Source: Candidatus Woesearchaeota archaeon (GTDB lineage Archaea > Nanobdellota > Nanobdellia > Woesearchaeales > GW2011-AR4). Taken from it: a stretch of DNA of 24,304 nucleotides. Below are positions 7,992 to 13,793 of the stretch, one piece after another. The notes below the pieces were generated by a model. It was not told where the DNA came from. It ran no database searches and saw only the letters and a program-made list of their open reading frames with translations. The position numbers and the translations under genes are program-made. The stretch is taken from contig JACQSQ010000011.1 of NCBI GenBank assembly GCA_016211245.1, forward strand, positions 1-24,304, read 5' to 3'. Numbering within the stretch: the stretch's first letter is position 1; each line of letters starts with the position of its first letter.

Positions 7992-8726
7992 TCACCCCTT
8001 ATAATGCTTATTGGCTCTTTCCAATTGCTCAATGCTTCCTATGTCGTGCCATTTTTTATCTGTGACATAAGAGCTGACTTTTTCCCTTTTGTGCAGCCAT
8101 TCTATGAAATTTCCCGTCTTGTCGGGATTATTGCCCTGGGAAATATATTTTTTAATCAGTCCGATTGTTTTTTGCGGAAACATGTATATTCCTGTTGATG
8201 CAAGGGTCGACTGCGGGCTGGTCGGCTTTTCGACAAAGTTGACTACTAAGTTGTTATGGTCTATTTCCACAATGCCGTACTGCTTTGCAAGCTCCATGTC
8301 CTTGACATCGTGCAGCACTACAACATTTGATTTCCTTTTTTTAAAATAATTGTGGACTTCGGGCAGGGAAAGGTCAAATAAATTGTCTCCTGCAATCAGG
8401 ATTATGTCGCCATTAATGGATTTTTCTTGAATGATGTAATGCAAGTCCCCTAAAGCTCCCAGCCTGTCCTCATTTGATGTTGTTCCGTCATTTACTATCT
8501 CCACCGGCCTTTCAGCATCGAAATTTTTAAGCCAGTCTTTGAAATGCTGCTCGAATTTCGCGTTTGTGACGATGTAGATTTTGTTAATCTCGCCTATCTT
8601 CTCTAGCTTCCTTATTATGTGCTCAATTATCGGCTTTCCTGCCACATCCAGCAATGGCTTTGGCTTGTCTTTTGTCAGGGGGTAAAGGCGTGTAGCGTAC
8701 CCCGCAGCAAGCACTATCGCGTCCAT
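7992..8726 (-). CDS. Sugar-1-phosphate nucleotidyltransferase
   Basis: A 244-residue NTP-transferase domain enzyme expected to make a nucleotide sugar, probably UDP-glucose, from glucose-1-phosphate and NTP in the cytoplasm. The complete activation loop LAAGYATRLYPLTKDKPKPL occupies residues 6-25, AGDN is the metal-binding Asp motif near 111, and GIVEIDHN with FVEKP is the sugar-binding region. The C-terminus is WHDIGSIEQLERAN, typical of single-domain members without a beta-helix. Its ATG directly follows the ugd TAA with no gap, so the two are co-translated, and uxs follows. Nucleotide preference (UTP versus dTTP) is inferred only from this context. Confidence 0.88.
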   Translation of the reverse strand: MDAIVLAAGYATRLYPLTKDKPKPLLDVAGKPIIEHIIRKLEKIGEINKIYIVTNAKFEQHFKDWLKNFDAERPVEIVNDGTTSNEDRLGALGDLHYIIQEKSINGDIILIAGDNLFDLSLPEVHNYFKKRKSNVVVLHDVKDMELAKQYGIVEIDHNNLVVNFVEKPTSPQSTLASTGIYMFPQKTIGLIKKYISQGNNPDKTGNFIEWLHKREKVSSYVTDKKWHDIGSIEQLERANKHYKG

Positions 8727-10028
8727 TTAGGCCACTTCCTTCCTGCCAATGCTTATATAATGAAAGCCAAGCCTTTTCATGTCATCCGGATTATAGATAT
8801 TCCTGCCGTCTACAATCAAATGGTGCTTCATAAGTTTTCTTATTTTTTGCATATCGAGCTCCTTGAACTCGTTCCACTCCGTCAATACCAATAAAGCATC
8901 TGCGTCTTTTGCTGTTTCATAAGGATCACTGCAGTATTTAATGTCCTTGAGCACATGCTTTGCTTTCCCTATTGATTCTGGATCGTATGCTTTGATTATT
9001 GCCCCTTCTCTCTGCAGCTCATTTATTATGTCTATTGACGGAGCGAATCTCATGTCATCCGTATTAGGCTTGAATGCCAGGCCAAGCACCCCTAGTGTCT
9101 TGCCTTTCATGACCCATAATGACTTCTCGATTTTCTTCACAAAATTCATCTTCTGCTCGTGATTTATCCCATGCACGGCTTTCAATAGCCTAAAGTCGTA
9201 CCCTAATTTCTCAGCAATTCTGATAAATGCTTCTGCGTCCTTTGGCAGGCAATAGCCCCCGTAACCCAGGCCGGCATTCAAAAATTGCCTTCCTATCCTT
9301 TTGTCCAGTCCCATGCCTTCAGCAACTTTTTCCACATCGGCCCCTGACAGCTCGCAAATGTTTGCAATCGCATTTATGAAGGATATCTTAGTGGCCAAAA
9401 AAGAGTTTGAGGCGTGCTTGATTATTTCGGCGCTCTTTATGTCCGTAAATAGCATTGGAGCCTTCAATGGCTCGTACAGTTTTTTCATTATTTGCCTTGC
9501 TCTTTCATTGTCGCATCCTATAACAATCCTGTCAGGCTTCATGAAGTCGGACACGGCAGAGCCTTCCCTGAGAAATTCAGGATTGCTGACAACATCAAAA
9601 TCCACTTTGTGCCTGTTGTACGCCTTTATTGTCTTGGCTACGTCTTCCCCTGTTTGGACAGGTACAGTGCTTTTTTCCGCTATGACTTTATAGGAGTCCA
9701 TCACTTCGGCTATCGTCCTGGCAACGTTCTCCACATAGCTTAAATCTGCTTCTCCATTTTCTTTTGGCGGAGTGCCGACGCATATGAATATTATCTCTGA
9801 TTTCTTAATGGAGCCTTTTAAGTCTGTTGTGAATGCCAGCCTGTTTTCCTTCCTGCTTCTCCTTACTATCTGGTCAAGCCCCGGCTCGTATATCGGCATT
9901 ATGTCGTTGTTGAGCTTTTTTATCTTCTCCTCGTCTATGTCAACACAAATAACTTCATTCCCCAATTCTGCAAAACAAGCGCCTGTGACAAGCCCAACAT
10001 AGCCGCTCCCAACAACAGCGATTCTCAT
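8727..10028 (-). CDS. ugd: UDP-glucose 6-dehydrogenase
   Basis: A 433-residue UDP-glucose/GDP-mannose dehydrogenase family enzyme; its length is normal. The NAD-binding GSGYVG is at residues 7-12, VGTPP at 84-88, the EKSTVPVQTG loop at 118-127, and the NPEFLREGSA motif at 149-158. The nucleophile is Cys260 in GYGGYCLPKD, and the C-terminal UDP-binding domain begins with LGLAFKPNTDDMR. It oxidises UDP-glucose twice to UDP-glucuronate, the substrate of the downstream uxs product. It is the first gene of the UDP-sugar run. A TATA box 26-28 nt before the ATG lies in a near-palindrome shared with the divergent RHH-fusion gene. Members acting on UDP-ManNAc or GDP-mannose are the alternative, but Uxs nearby favours UDP-glucose. 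Confidence 0.92.
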   Translation of the reverse strand: MRIAVVGSGYVGLVTGACFAELGNEVICVDIDEEKIKKLNNDIMPIYEPGLDQIVRRSRKENRLAFTTDLKGSIKKSEIIFICVGTPPKENGEADLSYVENVARTIAEVMDSYKVIAEKSTVPVQTGEDVAKTIKAYNRHKVDFDVVSNPEFLREGSAVSDFMKPDRIVIGCDNERARQIMKKLYEPLKAPMLFTDIKSAEIIKHASNSFLATKISFINAIANICELSGADVEKVAEGMGLDKRIGRQFLNAGLGYGGYCLPKDAEAFIRIAEKLGYDFRLLKAVHGINHEQKMNFVKKIEKSLWVMKGKTLGVLGLAFKPNTDDMRFAPSIDIINELQREGAIIKAYDPESIGKAKHVLKDIKYCSDPYETAKDADALLVLTEWNEFKELDMQKIRKLMKHHLIVDGRNIYNPDDMKRLGFHYISIGRKEVA

Positions 10029-10046
10029 AGCTGCCTCAAAAGCGCA

Positions 10047-10064
10047 AGTTATTTAAATATCTTA
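10047..10064. promoter_or_regulatory. Shared TATA box inside an 18-bp near-palindrome (candidate RHH operator)
   Basis: AAGTTATTTAAATATCTT pairs symmetrically at 8 of 9 positions; only 10050/10061 mismatch. Its core TTTAAATA (10053-10060) is centred about 28 nt before the ugd ATG (minus strand) and about 37 nt before the plus-strand ATG at 10094. It can therefore serve as TATA box for both, the latter with a roughly 12-nt leader. A dimeric or tetrameric ribbon-helix-helix protein is encoded right beside it and would be expected to bind short palindromes. Occupying the TATA box would repress both genes. The palindrome is seen directly; the regulation is inferred. Confidence 0.5.
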
Positions 10065-10093
10065 CCATTATCCTACTTTATACTACCAATAAA

Positions 10094-10894
10094 ATGGCTA
10101 AGGTAAAAATCTCCATAACAATAAACGAGAAAACCTTGCAGGATATAGATTCCATAATAGACAATATTTACATAAGGAATAGGTCTCAGGCAATAGAGCA
10201 TCTTGCAAAGAACGCCTTGGGGGAGAATAAAACTGCAGTTATATTGCTCGGCGGCCCAGAGGAGCATCTTAAGGTGTCAAAACATGAATACAGCCCGACT
10301 GTTAAGATAAAAAACAATTTTGTAATAGGGCTTGCATTGAAAAAATTAAGGGAAAATAATTTCAAGACAATTTTTATAGTGGCAAGGCACAATCTGCTTA
10401 CAAGATTGTTTGAATTGCTGAAGGATGGCACAGAGTATGGAGTTAAGATAAGCTACATAGAAGAAAAATCCTCGAATGGAAGCGCTGACTCGTTGAGGTT
10501 GCTGAAAGCTAGGATAAGCACAAATTTTTTGGTTGTTTATGGGGATATCGTTTTCAGTAAGATAAATATAGAAGAGTTATGGAACGACCATATAAAGCAG
10601 AATGCTGTTGCCACCATAATGCTTACCACTTCCTCAAAGCCGAGCGAGAAAGGGACAGTAAGGGTTGAGGGGAATATGGTGCTTACTTTTGAGCAGAAGC
10701 CCAAGAAATCAGACATTTATCTTGTATTTTCCCCTATTTTTGTTACAGAGCCGCAGATTTTTGAATATTCCGGTTACAGTCTGGAGTTTGATGTTTTTCC
10801 TGAGCTGGCCGGGAAAGGGCTGCTTAATGGCCATCTAAGCTCTGAGAAAGAGATTCACATTCATTCGAAGAAAGATGCTGAAAGCTTAAGATAA
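10094..10894 (+). CDS. Ribbon-helix-helix domain fused to a degenerate sugar nucleotidyltransferase
   Basis: 266 residues in two parts. Residues 1-45 form a CopG/Arc-type ribbon-helix-helix: strand KVKISITIN, helix EKTLQDIDSIIDN, then RNRSQAIEHLAKNAL. Residues 47-266 follow the NTP-transferase fold: AVILLGG (48-54), GSADSL (129-134), VVYGDIVF (147-154, metal Asp151), GTVRVEGN, FEQKPK, and a C-terminal DVFPELAGKG...HIHSKKDAESL. The activation loop between residues 53 and 72 has lost the GxxTRL arginine and PKP lysine, reading GGPEEHLKVSKHEYSPTVKI, so catalysis is doubtful while the sugar-nucleotide pocket seems kept. It is divergent from ugd across a palindromic promoter. The likely role is a DNA-binding sensor of a sugar nucleotide; an active enzyme with DNA tethering is the alternative. 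Confidence 0.8.
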   Translation: MAKVKISITINEKTLQDIDSIIDNIYIRNRSQAIEHLAKNALGENKTAVILLGGPEEHLKVSKHEYSPTVKIKNNFVIGLALKKLRENNFKTIFIVARHNLLTRLFELLKDGTEYGVKISYIEEKSSNGSADSLRLLKARISTNFLVVYGDIVFSKINIEELWNDHIKQNAVATIMLTTSSKPSEKGTVRVEGNMVLTFEQKPKKSDIYLVFSPIFVTEPQIFEYSGYSLEFDVFPELAGKGLLNGHLSSEKEIHIHSKKDAESLR

Positions 10895-10956
10895 AAAGGT
10901 GTAATTTGATATAATCAATCTGGAATTGCGTCGCAACAAATAAATCAAAACAAACA

Positions 10957-11837
10957 TTAAAAACAAAATTTATTGTTAAAATGTTCTTTAAGTACATACA
11001 TCTTTTCTTTTCCTTTATTATGCCCTCTTGTTATTATAGACCTTAAAAATAGTTCTAGTTCAATAAATTTTTGATAGTTTTCTTTTGTGGTGAACAAGTA
11101 TAAATAGCACATGCCATCTTTTCTGCACTTCATACTATGTTTTAATCCAAACTCATTATGCAATTTAGATAATTGTGTAATTACTTTTAAACTCTTTACC
11201 CCTGTAACAAGTCTTCCTTTATAAGATACCGAACCTTCATTCTCCCATAACGCTTGTAATATAATCTGTTTAAAGGAATTTTTACCGTTTAAAATAATAT
11301 GTGGGATTTCACAATTTACATCTGATGTAGAGAATGATATAAGATATTTAAACAAATCGTCATAAATGTATTTTGATAAATATTTAACTCTCTGATAAAT
11401 AGGGTGATTTTCTATAGAAGAGGGCATAACATTGTATATCTTCTTCATGTCGTAAATAAATTGAGATATTAATTTATTTGAACTATTTACATACATAATA
11501 GAATAATGATAAGATTTGTCTACATACACAGCACCATCAAATAAAAGATTTGATATTATCCTAACTTTATCGTGTTAATCCATTTAACTTAGAATATCGC
11601 TTTAGACCATTGTTTGACATTTTAATGGCAGAACAAGTTCTTTGAGTTGTTCCATAAGAAGTATTTAATTTTTTACAAATTTCTCTAATCGAGAAGCCCC
11701 TTGGAGTGAACCCATTTTGACACCTCACTCGTTTTTTGTATGGTTGGTATCTCTTAACTATTTGTCTACTTTTAGGGGTTCACTCCACCTCTTTTCTTAA
11801 TTCTATTATTTTTTCTTTAATTATTTTAAATCACCAT
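10957..11837 (-). pseudogene. Decayed HTH-LAGLIDADG homing-endonuclease-like gene
   Basis: Pieces of one minus-strand gene lie in different frames. The N-terminal piece reads KEKIIELRKEVE, then an in-frame TGA (11780-11782), then about 26 codons leading into an HTH, GFSIREICKKLNTSYGTTQR, which ends at TAA 11567-11569. The other frame opens after TAA 11575-11577 and carries two LAGLIDADG-like blocks: IISNLLFDGAVYVD (acid Asp) and ILQALWENEGSVSYKG (acid Glu), each followed by a long helix region. HTH plus LAGLIDADG is a familiar archaeal selfish-gene architecture. ATG 11837 is one base out of frame with the HTH part; a TATA-like TATTTAAA lies near 11875. The gene has at least a stop and a frameshift. 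The last 190 codons (GTG 11529) could still be translated. Confidence 0.7.
11702..11787. mobile_element. 86-bp segment with 12-bp terminal inverted repeats
   Basis: TGGAGTGAACCC (11702-11713) and GGGTTCACTCCA (11776-11787) are perfect inverted copies, flanked on both sides by CCT (11699-11701 and 11788-11790) like a 3-bp target duplication. The segment sits between RKE and the start of the HTH in the decayed homing gene, and one repeat supplies the in-frame TGA. This resembles a very small non-autonomous insertion. Removing 86 bp plus one CCT leaves the HTH one base out of frame, so the insertion model needs an additional indel. A simple stem or an older rearrangement remains possible. Confidence 0.35.
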
Positions 11838-11887
11838 CTTTTTTAAGTTAAAACTATGTAAATGATTTTAGTTTAAATACTTCGCCC

Positions 11888-11925
11888 AAGCATGTCCAGT
11901 GCTTATTTTCTATATTGAAAATAAG
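11888..11925. repeat. Overlapping hairpins in the gap between the pseudogene and 5S
   Basis: CTTATTTTC (11902-11910) and GAAAATAAG (11917-11925) form a perfect 9-bp stem with a 6-nt loop. AAGCA (11888-11892) can instead pair with TGCTT (11900-11904), overlapping the first arm. Apart from these and an AT-rich TATA-like stretch (11872-11879), nothing else is recognisable in the roughly 190-bp gap from 11838 to 12027. Confidence 0.35.
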
Positions 11926-12019
11926 ATTATAATTTGATTGTTGAAACAAATATTTAGTGATTTAAAACTATCAAAAAATAATTAGAAAAAATGAAAATGA
12001 AGCCCTAAGTCAGTAAAGT

Positions 12020-12027
12020 AAAAAAGA
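12020..12027 (-). terminator. T-run terminator of 5S rRNA
   Basis: On the minus strand the 3' end of 5S is followed directly by TCTTTTTT, with a further T-rich stretch beyond. Oligo-T is the usual archaeal termination signal, and its position right at the mature 3' end suits a stand-alone 5S gene. Confidence 0.6.
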
Positions 12028-12167
12028 GGACAGCTTTCCTAGTTTCCCGTGCGGAGCACAGTACAATTAGGAACGGAGGCTTGCTTGACTTCCGTGTTCG
12101 GGCTCCCCTTATGCGGTTGTGCCGCGATAATATGGGAACGGGTAGAACCAAGCCCCTATGACCGTCC
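12028..12167 (-). rRNA. rrf: 5S ribosomal RNA with a 29-nt expansion in loop C
   Basis: Read on the minus strand, all five helices can be drawn. Helix I is GGACGGU/GCUGUCC (12161-12167 with 12028-12034); helix II is GGGGCUU/AAGCCUC. Helix III is CCGU/ACGG and carries the conserved loop halves UCCCAU and CCCGAAC, then GGAAGUCAAGC. Helix V is UUCCUA/UAGGAA with loop-E-like GUAC and GGGAA; helix IV is GUGC-UCC-GCAC. Between UCCCAU and CCCGAAC, where other 5S RNAs have nothing, lie 29 extra nt (12103-12131) that fold as GCGG-CACAA-CCGC with flanking UAU/AUA pairs. The total is 140 nt. The gene has its own TATA box and T-run and is not linked to 16S/23S in this window. Confidence 0.9.
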
Positions 12168-12191
12168 AAGTAATTTGGGAAGAAAAGGCAC

Positions 12192-12199
12192 TTTAAAAA
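12192..12199 (-). promoter_or_regulatory. TATA box of the 5S rRNA gene
   Basis: On the minus strand TTTTTAAA is centred about 28 nt before the predicted 5' end of 5S (12167), the correct archaeal spacing for initiation at or next to the mature end. Confidence 0.6.
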
Positions 12200-12234
12200 T
12201 GTTGCGGTGGGTTTTTACAAGAAAATCACAGACA

Positions 12235-12266
12235 AAAGTTCGTGAAACATTCGTTTCACGAACTTT
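12235..12266 (-). terminator. 14-bp perfect hairpin after the rqcH-like stop
   Basis: AAAGTTCGTGAAAC (12235-12248) and its exact complement (12253-12266) flank a 4-nt loop, starting one base beyond the stop codon of the RqcH-like gene. No strong T-run follows on the minus strand, so it may stabilise the 3' end rather than terminate intrinsically. Its perfect symmetry would also suit a protein-binding site or a remnant of a small mobile element between this gene and the 5S gene. Confidence 0.55.
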
Positions 12267-12267
12267 C

Positions 12268-13383
12268 CTAAACCTCCACCACAATCTTCCTATCCTTCTC
12301 ATTAATTTCTTTTATTGTCTTGTGGCCTTTCAGCTTTTCTTTAATCTCTTTCCAGGAATATTTTTTGGAAGCTTTATTAAGCTCTTCAAGCACCTCCTTT
12401 ATCAATTGGTAATTGTGGTAAATAAGCTCGCCTTTTTCCCTAAGCTCTGCCTCTTCTTTTCTTAGCTCTTCGACTGCGAGTTTCTGCTGCTCTATTATCC
12501 TATGCAGTGATTTAAGTGTTTTATCATATTCTGTTTCCTTTGCTTCCTTGAACTGAGAGTAGAAATAAGCAACTGCCTCGTTAAAAGTGTCAAAACTTTT
12601 TTTCTCATATTTCCGGTCTGAATAAAACTGGAAATCAAAAGGAATGAAGTCTATCACATTCTCATTCTCAAGGACGACTTTTGCCTCGATTTTGTGGTTT
12701 ATTATCTTTTTTATTGAATTTGTTATTGAATGTATTTGTTTTTCGTTAATGTTTTTGGGGTTTGTGTTTTTATCAATACCGCTTAATAGGCAAGCTTCTT
12801 CCGAATACAGGCCGCCTAATCCCAGCTCTGTAGCCAAAGAAGTGACAACCAAATCTTTTTTTGAGTTTTTAAATAAATCAGCCAGATTTTCATTTTTCAA
12901 ATCAAAATGGTTGTAGCCCATCATCGGATAAACATACTTAAGCTTGGGCCTTACAGACCTCTCTCTGAAATCGTGGTGCTCAAGGGCATTCAAAATCACA
13001 CCATGCTCATTGCACAAGATGGTGTTTCCCTTTCCAAAAAATTCCAGGTAAAGGCATTTCTTTTCATTTTTAGCTTTGAAGGTAAATTTCAATATCCTTT
13101 CCGGCTTTATCTGCCCAATTTCAGTTAAAAAACTGCCATCCAGATGCTTCCTCAGAAACATTCCGAATCCAAGAGTCTCTCCAAAAGCCTCTTTCTCGTC
13201 AGCAATGAATATGCTCCGCCCTATGTTTATGACCAGTATTTTCTTTCCTGCATTCGCCTTATAAAAGCTGAAAACTATGATATTCTGCTCGGGCTGGTAA
13301 ATCTTGTCCACTCTGGATTCCTCTAAATGCCCGAACTCCTTAATAAGAAAGTGCAAGTCTATGGCCGATAGCTGTTTTTTCAT
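12268..13383 (-). CDS. rqcH: RqcH/Rqc2-like NFACT protein lacking the NFACT-R domain
   Basis: A 371-residue NFACT-family protein; full archaeal RqcH is usually around 600 residues or more. Present are NFACT-N (about 1-175, with FFGKGNTIL at 115-123), a helix-hairpin-helix (about 180-205, LATELGLGGLYSEEACLLSGID) and the charged coiled-coil middle domain (about 275-345). It stops after KDRKIVVEV, just where NFACT-R should soon begin. RqcH binds obstructed large subunits and recruits tRNA-Ala to tail stalled chains. The DR motif essential in bacterial RqcH appears as Glu95-Arg96. Its ATG overlaps the cyclophilin-like TGA (ATGA). It may be a split gene with NFACT-R elsewhere, or a truncation; no NFACT-R coding sequence lies downstream. 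Confidence 0.8.
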   Translation of the reverse strand: MKKQLSAIDLHFLIKEFGHLEESRVDKIYQPEQNIIVFSFYKANAGKKILVINIGRSIFIADEKEAFGETLGFGMFLRKHLDGSFLTEIGQIKPERILKFTFKAKNEKKCLYLEFFGKGNTILCNEHGVILNALEHHDFRERSVRPKLKYVYPMMGYNHFDLKNENLADLFKNSKKDLVVTSLATELGLGGLYSEEACLLSGIDKNTNPKNINEKQIHSITNSIKKIINHKIEAKVVLENENVIDFIPFDFQFYSDRKYEKKSFDTFNEAVAYFYSQFKEAKETEYDKTLKSLHRIIEQQKLAVEELRKEEAELREKGELIYHNYQLIKEVLEELNKASKKYSWKEIKEKLKGHKTIKEINEKDRKIVVEV

Positions 13384-13748
13384 GCTTTTTCTATGACAAT
13401 CAAGTCGCCGTTTTTTACCGTTTTAAGTATTGACAGGTCTCCAATAATTTTCCCGAACACATTAACCTTGGAAGCGGCCTTTATCTCGTGCTCTGTTGAG
13501 TCCGGAGTCTTGCCGAAGAAGATGCAGAAGCAGCTGCCTTCAGGCCAGTAAGCTACGTCTCCTATCTCTACAATATCCGTTGCGTCTTTTTCCGCATCAA
13601 TCCTTACAGGAATTACAAAATAAATCTCATCGCCCCGCCTGTTTGCCGACCCGTCCAGCGGCAAAGCGTTATAGATTTCTTTGGCAGTTGCAGTGCTGTC
13701 AAGCTCTGCTTCAATTTCGAGTTCATTGCAGAATATCTTTATTTTCAT
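13380..13748 (-). CDS. Cyclophilin-like fold protein (TM1367 type)
   Basis: A 122-residue soluble protein matching the small cyclophilin-like family of archaea and Thermotoga. The hallmark region is EIGDVAYWPEGSCFCIFFGKTP (roughly residues 81-102, broken here only for description), preceded by DEIYFVIPV and followed by VNVFGKIIGD. The family has the cyclophilin barrel, but peptidyl-prolyl isomerase activity is not established for it and the usual catalytic Arg is not evident. It is translationally coupled to the RqcH-like gene through an ATGA overlap, which hints at a link with translation or nascent-chain folding. A T-rich TATA-like stretch about 24 nt before the ATG suggests its own promoter. 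Confidence 0.8.
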   Translation of the reverse strand: MKIKIFCNELEIEAELDSTATAKEIYNALPLDGSANRRGDEIYFVIPVRIDAEKDATDIVEIGDVAYWPEGSCFCIFFGKTPDSTEHEIKAASKVNVFGKIIGDLSILKTVKNGDLIVIEKA

Positions 13749-13793
13749 TTTAACCAGAGCCCCTAAAAAATACAGGTATGCAGGTAAAAAAAT

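Noticed and set aside
11780..11782. TGA in the homing gene read as tryptophan (recoding)
   Set aside because: TGA ends ProRS exactly at its conserved AY terminus and is the stop of several other genes here; the gene also has a frameshift, so decay is simpler.
11776..11787. GGGTTCACTCC considered as a tRNA T-arm
   Set aside because: The conserved A58 of the T-loop is absent, the flanking stem does not close, and no anticodon or acceptor arm can be drawn; a perfect inverse copy 62 bp away explains it better.
12049..12465. Plus-strand open frame of 138 codons
   Set aside because: It runs antisense through the 5S rRNA gene and the end of the RqcH-like gene; its sequence has no protein-like pattern.
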